From Molanna angustata (Eukaryota > Arthropoda > Insecta > Trichoptera > Molannidae), in the NCBI GenBank assembly GCA_963576475.1, contig OY754977.1, positions 11,163,089 through 11,227,088 of the forward strand: a stretch of 64,000 bases of DNA, written 5' to 3'. Of this stretch, positions 35,551 to 46,300 are shown piece by piece (the first letter of the stretch is position 1; the number at the start of each line of letters is the position of its first letter). Both the position numbers and the translations under genes were made by a program. Below the pieces are notes generated by a model. It did not search any database, was not told where the DNA came from, and saw nothing but the letters and a program-made list of their open reading frames with translations.

Positions 35551-36513
35551 CAGTGGACCCCCAGTAATCCAGTCCCTGTCTAATCCGGTGCCCCCTATGT
35601 ATAATATAATAATAGGGATTCTTATAGCGCCATTTAATGATTCAAGATCATTTCAAGTGCTGCTCTACAAAACAAAGCTGTTTTCAATCCTATAGTGAAA
35701 GTTCTCAAACATCTGGAGGTAGTGCATTCCATTTAATAGACCCGCTTACACTAAAGGATTGGTCATATTAAGCCGCTTTGTTAACTCTGTCCAACTACTT
35801 TAAGGAGTTGTTACTCTGTGACCCAGACAACCCGATTGTGAGATACCTCCCAAAGAGCTCTTTTCGTTAATTGCCAAATCTTTGTTAATGTGTGTTTGAA
35901 CAGGTTGTATAGATTCTGGTAAACTTCTTGAGCCTTTGAGAAAGAAAAACAAAAAGCGCGTTCAGAATGACTGGAAACAGACGCTCTGTCGTGTTCAGAT
36001 TGAAGGAGTATGTTCCAAATGCTCTGCAAAATAGTCGGGTGAAAAATGCTCTGACAGTATCTTTTCTATTTTATCTGTGGTAAGATTTCTTCTATTTGTT
36101 TCTGTCGTATCTATTATATCAGTTGACATAATATCTGGTGACAATATGCATCCAAAAACAGGTTAATTTGAAAAAAATATTCAAAAGTTTGCAATAAAAG
36201 GTCAAAGAGCATTATTTACTCCACTGCCTAATCATTGTCTTTCAATGAAAATATAACCTAAAAAGGCACCTGTATGATAACTGATATTTTGTGAGATTGG
36301 TGTGTAAAACGCCATAATCTGCAACTTCAGGTACATCCGACACTCAACTTTGAGTGTTCTATCTGAACGGCTCAAGAAGTTTGCTGCTAACTAAAAATTT
36401 TATCAGATTACAAGGAACTCTTTTTCAAAATGTTCCGGATTACAGAAATTTGTGGCAATACTCTCTAATCCAACGACTTTCAAAACGTTTATTAGATTAC
36501 TGCGGGTCAACTG
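35551..36513. mobile_element. Degenerate pogo/Tigger-type DNA element
   Basis: Left end CAGTGGACCCCCAGTAATCC and right end, reverse-complemented, CAGTTGACCCGCAGTAATCT match each other and the CAGT..GACCC..GTAATCC ends of Tigger/pogo elements. TA flanks lie on both sides (35549-50, 36514-15). Transposase is unreadable. An L2 fragment is inserted at about 35625-36050. Confidence 0.65.
35625..36050 (-). mobile_element. L2/CR1-like LINE 3' fragment inside Tigger-like element
   Basis: The minus strand carries the same 3' region as 14685-15275: AACAGCTTTGTTTTGTAGAG, ATTAAATGGAATGCACTACC, and GAGTTAACAAAGCGGCTT. Coding frames are broken. Confidence 0.65.
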
Positions 36514-36526
36514 TAATTACTGGTTG

Positions 36527-36725
36527 TGCAGGGGAGTGGAGTATCAGTCGGAGGTAGGTGGGTGAGTGGTGAGCGTGACTTGAGTCATAAAGCGACCCCT
36601 TAATCCAGCATACATGGTCGCAAGCCCATGTGGCTCGCCTATTCTGTCTGGCTGTTACTCTGGTCGCCTGTGCTCGTGGGCCTGGATTTGTGAATCCACA
36701 ATTGCCTTTCTCTTTAGTATTTTAC
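36527..36725 (+). repeat. Dispersed repeat, inverted partner at 45100-45310
   Basis: Matches the reverse complement of 45100-45310 over ~200 bp: GCAGGGGAGTGGAGTATCAG, GTGGGTGAGTGGTGAGCGT and GTGCTCGTGGGCCTG. Unclassified; GC-richer than its surroundings. Confidence 0.6.
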
Positions 36726-37183
36726 ATTATATATATATTTTTATGAACACTGAAAACAAAATAAGATTAATTTATATTGCATTTCTTTCATGTTATTTTG
36801 TACTGTTTAATAAAAGTATGACTTTATGAATAATTTCAATGTCTTTCTTTTATTTTATGGATTTTTCCCTTGTGGTCTCATAAAAAAATATTCTGAGATT
36901 ATTATAATGAGATATATTTACATCTCAATCTCAGATAGAAGAAATATTGAAAACCATAAATGAAAAAAAAACTATTCTTTATTTATCACAAGGCACATCT
37001 ACAGTTTATGCTTAATCATATGACCTAGTGTACACTTTTTGCACTTGTACAAAATTGTACCAATCATGCCTTTTCAATGAGTTAACAAATTTATTGAATG
37101 TTAAATTTAACATACCAAATTGATTTCACGTTTGAATTCCTAGAAGCTATCTAAGTGAGATGATCCAATATGATTCTTTTACA
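36726..37183. other. AT-rich spacer, nothing recognised
   Basis: No gene or repeat match seen. Confidence 0.35.
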
Positions 37184-38258
37184 TAATGGTGGTTATTCTG
37201 AAATGACTACCGTTGTATCGACATGAATCCAATCACAATAGTTGTTTTTGTTTGTCAAATCAATCGTCACGCAATAGTACACGTTTTGGTAATTCTGAAC
37301 ATGCAATTGCCTTGCCTTGTCCATGGTCAAAAACAATCGTAACTAACTTCAGACCACAGATTATGTCTTCAGACACTTCTATTTTATCTGTGCTTCACAC
37401 TTCAAAACATTCGAACACATGCGTAGTTAGTGTGTTCTATGGTTAGTGTGTTCTATGCACATGCGAATACCGTTGTTTACGCGCTTCAATCTTTACTATT
37501 TTATATAAATATCTACCATCTACTCATTAATAATGTCTAAAATGTCATTAATAATGTCTAAATGTGATAATGTAACTTATTTCTGTTATGTGACGGCTCA
37601 CTGAAGGTTGTGACATTGATACGTTTATGTCTTGAGCCACTGCCTTTTGTTAAGATCCTTGGCCGTAGAAATTCAAAGTTGTGAGAACCTTTATTTCGAT
37701 TGGTACCTATAGCTCTTTTTGTATATCCACAGACATGAGGTTTAATGATGTTGATTAAAAATCTCGCCATATTTCGGTCAACTCTGTATTACTTCAATAA
37801 ATCTAATTTCAGGAATATCAAATGGGTTTGTCACTTCTCTCAAATTCCTTCTATAAATACCTACTATATGCATACCTAGGACAAAACCATAAAAAAATTA
37901 AAACATCGATACTTCATTTTTAAAAGTTTTACAAATGTGCTGTTAATGAATAAAAATCCTACTTCCAATCTGTCATTTTCCTCTAAATATTCAACTAAAG
38001 CCAAAGCTGCATTTTCTTGTGCCATTTTAAGCGAATATCTAAATATTTGTCGAAGAAAAAGTCAAACCGAGTCTATCTGTAATCTAAACAACATGCTTTG
38101 ACCGCTTGTTTCAATATCAACAGTTGTTCAGTCAACAATTCCAACAGATGTGCGTTCAGAATAACCCACTGTCAAAAAAGACGATAGCCGCCATTTTTGT
38201 ATTGTGATAATCCCAGATGTCAATCGGTTTTGTCGTTTCAGAATAACCACCATTATAT
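37184..38258. mobile_element. Inverted-repeat DNA element, ~1.1 kb, non-autonomous
   Basis: The ends ATAATGGTGGTTATTCTGAA (left) and its reverse complement at 38238-38258 match for ~24 bp. Similarity fades inward through ACCG and GACAT blocks. No transposase. It holds a short direct duplication of TTAGTGTGTTCTATG (37426-37456) and one of CATTAATAATGTCTAAA (37526-37562). Confidence 0.55.
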
Positions 38259-38299
38259 AGTACTCTATCTGATGAAAACAGTTCACACTAAATTCTTTC

Positions 38300-38787
38300 A
38301 GTCTTATTAGATTTTTTTAATAGCTTACTAAACGCGCAACTAAAATAGTTAACATATACTAAGATATGACTAACTAGTTTACCGAATTGTTAACGAACAC
38401 CCTCATTTATTTTTTTCATATGGCTGCATTGGCTTCACAGATGTCAAAAAATAGATAAAGCATGTAATTTTTGGATAACTGACATCGAAAATTGAGAACA
38501 AACACCGCGTTGCACTGTGTTGAGTCAATTTAAACACGATGGGGATGAAGAATTTCAAGGAAAAACGTTATAAGTATTAAATTTTTCTGTCAACCTCGAA
38601 TATGCGTTGGATTATATGTGAAAGACCCGCCATTTTGAAATATTTGGTATAACGCGTTAGTCAAGTGTTAAACAGCCTCTGGGCCTGTCCTAACTTGACG
38701 CCTAAGAAATAAAGGTGTAATAAAGAGTCACGGTTTATAAGTAAACTTTTTCGTTAATCACGCTCTATTACCAGGTACTATAGATAG
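38300..38787 (+). mobile_element. Deletion derivative of the THAP-type element
   Basis: Collinear with the two ends of 56353-59788 (TCTTATTAGATTT.., ACACCCTCATTTATTTTTTT, TAAATTTTTCTGTCAA, then GTGAAAGACCCGCCATTTTG and CACGGTTTATAAGTAAACTT). It lacks the ~2.9 kb centre carrying the THAP exons. An extra block CTTATAAGTAAGACGG-like sequence follows at 38798-38812. Confidence 0.65.
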
Positions 38788-38812
38788 TTTACATTTATAA
38801 GTAAGACGGATT

Positions 38813-39059
38813 ATTACTATATTTATTTCTTTGTGAAAATCTAGACAAGTAGTATTTTTATTGGTCAGTTCTTAAACTTAACTTAAAACAATTAGAGAAA
38901 TAAAAGAACTAATGATTTCATAACTTTTTATTTAAAAAATCCTCAACTTCAACAGGTTTTGTAACACATTAATATACAATTCACATTAGTATCTATATAT
39001 GTAGAAATATGGCAGTTGGGTTCATTTTTATGTTGAAAGAAAGCTGATACAAAATATTA
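38813..39059. other. Spacer, nothing recognised
   Basis: AT-rich, no gene. Confidence 0.35.
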
Positions 39060-39245
39060 CTTTCTTTTTATAGTTCCAGATCAGCTTCTTACTCTCCACT
39101 GCAAATACGATCCGATAGCTAAGACCTACCTTTGTAACGGAGAATAATGCGGTAGGTAGGGTGTCTTAATTGTAATAGTCTATAAATTGAATGTGTACAG
39201 ACGACAGGTAAATAAGTTCTAAACGATAATTTGAGTTTCAAGAGT
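39060..39245. repeat. Dispersed repeat, also at 15300-15470
   Basis: See blocks TTACTCTCCACTGCAAA, AATAATGCGGTA and GACGACAGGTAAAT; collinear with the other copy. Unclassified. Confidence 0.5.
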
Positions 39246-39679
39246 AAGGTTACTGTTGAAAAAATTTTAAAAAGAAAAAATGCTTGGCGATTTTGATCTG
39301 AAACAGACTGATCGAAAATCAATTAAAAATTCGGTCACCAAAGCTGGTCGTGAATGGAGACCTACTGTTTGTTAAAACAGGTCAAGACATGAGGGACAGC
39401 GATGTTAAACAGGATCGAGCAAAGTGGCGGCGAAAGATTAAAATGGCTGACCCCACCACAATGTAAGAATAATTATGCCAAGCATAAGAAGAAATCATTA
39501 CAAAGACAATAAAATTGTCGATTTGAATGTAGAAAAATTTGCTGTTTTTAAAACTATGTAGGTAAAACAAAACTGGGAGAGGAAAATCAAATTGCATAAA
39601 TCCCAAGGATCGGTTTAGGTTGGGCAGCTTTTGGATCGCTCTACCAAGTTTAAACCCATGTGTCTAAAAAGTAAATTTT

Positions 39680-40080
39680 TTGAAGCCTGTGTCCTCCCTG
39701 TAAATACATGATGACTATCGCCGCCGTACATAGACTAAATGCACACAGACAAATGCTGGGGATAAATCTCAGAGAGAAGATACGGAATGATGAAATTAGA
39801 CGCCGTACCTAGCTTCTTGACATTATAGACTATATTGCCAGTCTCAAATGGCAGTGGGTAGGTCACGTGGCAAGACAGGAAGTTGACAGATGGGCACCAC
39901 AAATTCTACAATGGAGACCTTGGGAAGACAAAAGCTCAATAGGTCGACACCAGAAAAGATGGGCTGATGACAGATACAGTCGCAGGAAAGAATTAGTACA
40001 GGTTAGAGGAGGGTAGAAAAGTTGAAGGAGGCCTACATCCTGAAGGGGAGAGATAGGTCAGAAGAAGATGTAGGGTTACT
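39680..40080 (+). mobile_element. LINE 3' tail fragment, degenerate
   Basis: The plus strand reads, with breaks, DIIDYIASLKWQWVGHVARQ, RWAPQILQWRPWEDK and GRHQKRWADDRYSR. This is the widespread insect LINE tail pattern (WxGHVAR..GRPxxRWxDD). No RT core. Confidence 0.7.
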
Positions 40081-40527
40081 TTCCAGATTAACCTTAGTCC
40101 TTAGCCACTCGCTTCACCTCGCATGGCGTATACAATTGTTTTAAAGACGATATTGTATTTATTTTGTTCACTATTTATCAGACAATGTATTCATATATTT
40201 TTTCCTGCCTTGATTGTTGCCGTTTTAATTATTATTAGGATGCAAAATCATAGAAGCGAAGTTTGTGATTATTAAATTGATTTAAAACGGCTATGATAGT
40301 ATTGAGCTATATATTTTTACTATAAAATTTATCTCATAATATGTACACTATAACATTATATACAAACAAAAGGTGATACTTTGTCTACAATATGTAGATA
40401 TGAGGCACTGATTTCAACCCATGTATATCCGAGAAATGGATGGCATGTGAATATTTAATTCTTAAATGAGTTGGATGACTATATTTTACAGAGCAACAAC
40501 AATTTTCTGTGTCATACTATAGTGACC

Positions 40528-41439
40528 TTTACTTTACTTTGCGTATGGGATCGGCTTTTTCTTCACCGTGAGGGTTGCGTCCTGGTGTCACGTCAGATTA
40601 TATTCGGAAGCTCGCTGACATAAGCCAGTTCACCGCTTCCGAGTCAGCCGCATGTAGTTCCTCCAGTGAACCGGGGAATGCATAAAGAGGGCATTCTCCC
40701 ACCAAGTGTGCCACCGTCTGCCTTGTAGCTCCACATTCGCAGTTTGGTGTTTCCCTCTTGCCCCACTTCCAAAGGAGGTAGTTACAGCAGCCCTGCTCTG
40801 TGCGGATTCTGTTTAGCCGCACCCATGCTTTACGAGGCAAGCCGAAACCAGGGATTCGTACAGTTGGGTCTGGAATCAGGGATTTGTTGCAAACTTCCGC
40901 CCTTTCCCAGTCTTGTCTCCAGTCACTGCCGGCATCAAAGTCCGCATGTCTCACACTCCAAATTGGCTTCCTCGACCGCAAGCGGCTGCGCGGAGGATGA
41001 CATACATCTTGAAACGCCGGCAGTGATGGTTTCCCTTTTATTTTTTTCATTTCCCTAACTGTTGCCATATTTCTGCGCACTTCCGGGGGAGCGATATTGG
41101 ACAAGACAGGTAGCCAAGGGAGCGGAGTAGATCTCACCACACCGGCAACAATTCTCATTGTTTTGTTCAGCTCTGTGTTGATCTTGTTGCAATGAGCACT
41201 TCTTGCCCACACCGGTGAGCAGTACTCCGCCGCGCTGTATACCAAGGCTATTGCCGATGTTCGCAAAATTTCTGCCGAACTACCCCAGGAAGTTCCCGCT
41301 AGTTTTGCAATGATGTTATTTCTTGCCTTGACTTTATTCTTCATGGACTCAATGTGTTGTTTATAAGTCAGTGACCTGTCCAACATAACACCCAAATACC
41401 GAGGAGAAGTTTCATTGGGGATTTTCTCCCCTTGCAAAG
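40528..41439 (-). mobile_element. LINE ORF2 C-terminal fragment with target duplication
   Basis: One 279-codon minus-strand frame with no ATG (begins TTG): RYLGVMLDRSLTYKQHIE, TSAIALVYSAAEYCSPVW, STPLPWLPVLSNIAPPEVRR, KAWVRLNRIRTEQGCCNYLL and the knuckle CECGATRQTVAHLVGECP. An (AAAGT)n-like tail lies on the minus strand. A 13-bp duplication TACTATAGTGACC flanks it (40515-40527, 41440-41452). The RT catalytic core is truncated away; the remaining frame is open, so the insertion is fairly young. Confidence 0.85.
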
Positions 41440-41452
41440 TACTATAGTGACC

Positions 41453-42640
41453 AAGGAGAAGCGAGTGGTTAGGACTGTTTTTAATCTTATGTTTAAACAG
41501 ATAGATTTATCTTCAGGGGAGTATCGCCTTAAATTTTCCAGCCCGGTTTTTAATTGCTGACAGATTCAGAAAAATGAATCTTTTCAGGACTACAAAATGA
41601 GGGTTACTCAGAAAACAACCTATCATAACTTATTTTTGACTTATGTCACTTTATTTATTTCACCTCCTGCCATATTGCTACAAATACCATGTGCATGTTT
41701 ATATAATAATTATATTATTTTATACAATAAAATTTACTGTAAAGAGGTAACTGAGTTTATTCTCACCACTAAAAATTAAAAAGTTAAAAATATTTTTTGG
41801 GGACATCCATTAATGGGATGGGTGATGGGAGGAGAAACCCGATATAACCAATAATAATGTTAAACTCTGCACCTTGGAATATCACACACTCATTCTTGTC
41901 TGCCAATGTAGGTTTTCTGTTTATTACAAATTTTGTTTTACATTTACATTTTTGTAAAAAATATTTTTATATTGAGAGCATATTATGTACATTACACCGT
42001 TCAAACAAATGACATTTGATATATACACGTTATATGAGAACAAACGCTCTACAAAAATGGTTCATTTTAATGAATTCTTAAAATATCACCAGAAAGAGTG
42101 TGCACACAACAATACATTAAGTGAGAAAAAGATCATACAATAATAGACACACTGCAGACATATTTTCTCTTTTACTCCAGTACAATCACATTATAATTAT
42201 CTCTCACACCAAATAATAACTATTGTGAAAGAGATGACCTAATATATGTAAGTTACTGCTGTGTGAAAGAGCTAATATAACAACAGAATCCTTCTGCATA
42301 GCTACAAGGGAATATGACTTGTCTACTCGTTTCATCTCGTTTATTTAGTCAAAATACAAATGAATATGGAAAATCCATATAAATATTTTAGTTTTTGAAT
42401 AAATATGCAGCATGAAATGAAATATCTGGTCGTTCCTTCAAATTCTACTGTAACTTTTACGTGTTTTCATCATACAAGATGATATTTTTTTGACTACAAC
42501 AATACGTCTGAACACTATTGTACAACATCATGCGTGTAACTAAAGTGCATTAAGAATTAAGTGAGGTATGCGCCTTTTTGTTTACTGAATTTAAACACTT
42601 AGGAAAGTATCTATTATTTATATATCATTGGTTCACACTA
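41453..42640. other. AT-rich spacer, nothing recognised
   Basis: No gene or repeat supported. Confidence 0.4.
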
Positions 42641-42850
42641 TTTAAGGTAAGGAGAAAGAACTAAACTTACCCATCTGGGCTTCCCAACACTTCCTTGCAC
42701 CCTGCGCAAGTGGTGAGTTTATTGCTTTATGGCAATTTCTTCCAACTAACCAATGTTTCCAGTCCGGAGAACCAATATTTGCTTGGGAAATTAATTTAAA
42801 TATATTTCTCCTCTGGTGGGAATCGAACCCAGGACGCCCAAACAGCAAGA
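42641..42850 (-). mobile_element. tRNA-derived SINE (SINE-C), copy 1
   Basis: The minus strand has B-box-like GGGTTCGATTCCC (42818-42830 on plus). The body includes AATTGCCATAAAGCAATAAA and ends near TGGGTAAG. Copy 2 is at 45660-45862. Confidence 0.6.
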
Positions 42851-43210
42851 ATACAAAACAAAGAAAATGTTGTGAGTAGCACGGAGATGAGGAGTGGTAA
42901 AATTATTATCAACATACTTAATCATTGGATGTCCCATTATAAAACTAAACATTTTTAACATTAAATTATTAATACTTATATTATATTTTGAATGTATTTA
43001 CCGAAACATTACTCAAAAAAATTAAATCAATATTTAAAAAAAAAGTCTTTTCTACATGTATTTAAAAATAAATGATGAAATATTGTATAATAAATCCACG
43101 TGTATAATTTTGCAATTTACCAAATAAAAATCATTGAATTAAAAAAAATAAAGTATCGAAATATATTTGCTAAAAAAATTTAAGCAGTTTGGAAAAAACA
43201 AAAATGTTTT

Positions 43211-43344
43211 CTAGAGAAGAAAAGCTCCTCTTAGTAAATCGACATTCTTGTAGAGTAATTCGGGACCATCATCCATATCACTATCATCATCGTCATCGTA
43301 GAAATCATCGGGACCCCAACTGTTAGCATCGTCATCCCAACCAT
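43211..43344 (-). CDS. LRR gene, terminal exon
   Basis: 134 nt, acceptor ATGTTTACAG, stop TAG at 43213-43211. It encodes DGWDDDANSWGPDDFYDD and the terminus. Confidence 0.78.
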
Positions 43345-46300
43345 CTGTAAACATTAATAATTTCATTGTGGTGATCTCCATACTAAATAGTACATGGCGG
43401 CATCAATATGTCACGTTATCCTTCTGGCATTTGATGTAGATAAGGAATATGCGCCGATTGTGTATTGGTAAGGATCAAATTCAAAAGAGAATGTGCGGTG
43501 CAATAAAATAAAATGAATCGGAACAGTATCCCTCTTTCCTACGCGCATGCGTATTAGATCCTTACAAAGATTTTCAATGAATTACAATGGTGAGAGTTCT
43601 TAATTTTTCAAATAATTTAACAATTGTTTTGACCGACAGATGTCTTAAAGTAAAATATATGAGAGTAATATTTATACAATTTTTGTCTCAATCCTAGTTA
43701 AAGTTCGGTATAGCTTGAGGGCATGTATAGATGACACTCGGCGATAGGCAAGCGGCCAGTGGGCTTCTATACATGATGCTCGTCTTAAAAAATTAAGTGT
43801 GATGAGGCTGGTATGTGAGGATGGACACCTTTAGCTGTGAAATATGCCATGTTGATATGTATGTATGTATGCATTATTCAGTGATTTATTTTATATTGTT
43901 TCTCAGACAACTAACAGGTAGGTACTATGTCAAATATTAATTTAACACGCACCCAATAACAAGTTGGCACATTCTGTAGACTTATGATACTTATCGTCTC
44001 ACAGACCCTTGGCTCAGGAACCTGATATCCAACCAACAGAGCTAGGAAGGCCGACAAAGATAAACAAGGGTAACATAATAAGCTGCAGAATATACAACAT
44101 ACAGCAATGATAAACAACATCCTTCATCGGGCTTCGTGGTTCAGTTGGTTAAGTATCTGACTGCTGATCCAAAGGTCTTGGGTTCTATTCCCGGTGGAGA
44201 CACAATTTTCAATTGTGTTTTCAGTCTGGATCTGTGAGACGATTAATATCCTAAGTCTCCAGAATGTTGCAACTTTTTATTGGGTGCGTGTTAAAATAAT
44301 ATTAAACATAGTACGTGTTAGTGGCCCGAGAAGGAATATAAAATAAAACATCAAGTATTGATTCAATATGTTCACATTGTATAAGGTGGATAAAAAAATA
44401 TAGTGAAATTAAGTTATTATTTGTAATCCTTCTGCTAGACAAAAGTTGCTACAACCATTATTGTGTATTTTCCTAAATTCCCAACCCCGTTCTGCCATCG
44501 ACATAATATATTAATTCACGCCATAATAAAAGAGTCTTCTTACCATAGTAAAACATATCTGAGAGATCATCATAATCATCACCGTCATCATCATCACTAT
44601 CTAATAGATTATTGTAGTCACAGCATATTTTGTACGAGTGGAGTAATGGATCACAGAAATCTTCCGTTGTTTCAACTTTCAACAGAGGGCATTTTATGTT
44701 CCTGATGACCTCCTGAAATCATTAATATATAACGACTATTTTATTTCAAATCATACACATATCCAGCTCAGCAATAACCTGTGATGAGGACATTGTTAGG
44801 TGGAGCAGGCAGGAATAGCATTGGAGAGAATACAAAAAAAGGGTGGATGAGAAAGACTCCTGAAATTGCGTTCCGTGTAATTCCAGGGGTTCAGCAATCA
44901 CCAGAGATGGAAGTAAAGTTGGACATCCTCATCCCAGGACCAAGAATGACTCATTTAGCACAGATAGCTGATTTATTAAAAGAAGAATAATAAACATGGG
45001 ACATTCAGGGACAGAGCAATCTAGAGGTGGCATCTATTTAATAGTATTGCAATTGTTCTTACAAAATCAAAAGATAGAAGTTTATTTGTACATAAGATAC
45101 AAAAGAGAAAGGCAATCATGGTTTCACTGGATTCACGAATCAGGCCCACGAGCACAGGTGACCAGAGTACCAGTGAGAATAGGCGAGCCACACGAGCTTG
45201 CAATCATGTATGCGGGCTTAAGGGGGCCCCTTTATGACTCAAGTCAACGCTCACCACTCACCCACCAACCTCCGACTGATACTCTACTCCCCTGCACAAC
45301 CAAATCCAATATGATGCAGAAAATGCTGCTTTTGACACCCTATACAGAAGTTCTTTTATTTTACCGCTAGGGAGACCTAGGTCCTTAAAGTAGGAATATA
45401 AAGATCTTGCAGGCAGGCCTCTCACCCTTACCTCTACAGCATATATATTTGTGCTAAAGCCATTTTGAACTGATTTATCTACCAGTTCCTTGTACTTGTT
45501 TACTCTGTATTGGTGGTCTTTTGTAGTATCTGTGTCCCATGGAACAGTCATCTCCACATAAATATCTCTTTTGACAACTTCTTAATTGGATGGCGTAAAC
45601 ATATTTAATTTACTTTCAAGCACTGTCACTGATTTTTAAATATATACAACTTAGGATTGATAAAACTTGATGAAAAACATGCGCAAGTGGCGGTTTATTG
45701 CCGTATGGCAATTTCTTCCAACTAACCAGTGCTTCCAACCCAAAGAAACAATCGTGAGAATTAAATTTAAATAAATTTCTCCTCTGCTAATCGAACCCAG
45801 GACGCCCACACAGAAACCAAATGGCTTACTAACTGTGCCACGGTGGTCGGCACAGTTGTTAATTATCATTATTGTCCCTTTATTGTGATTATTTGTGATC
45901 CTTGGTGTTCCTCCATTTAACCCATTTAAGCCTAGTGATCCGATTTTGTAACACTAGACTCGTTGCAGATTTTTCTTTTTTACTTGTTAATATCAACAAC
46001 ACATGACGTTAGAAGTATCAAGTGGGTGATAGTGTTAGTGTACCTTGCTTTTGGTTAGTATTTGAACGTGCATAGACCTGTAATGACGTCACAATATATT
46101 TAAAAACATTGACGTATAATATTGGACGATTTCAGCAACGTATTTTCCAACTTAGGTAATTATTACTTTTGCTCTTTTGGTCCTATGAATACAATTTTTG
46201 CTATTACTAATCTACTTTATATACGCTACCGTGTTATAGTCACAATATACAGAAATTATTGATATTGTCGTTATTATGGGTTTATAAAGTTGGGTGTTCC

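Noticed and set aside
44129..44205. Functional tRNA gene
   Set aside because: Same reasoning: the head of SINE-B, with a body shared by four other copies.
44463..44705. His-rich plus-strand frame
   Set aside because: Antisense of the Asp-rich exon of the LRR gene (ATC/ATG repeats).
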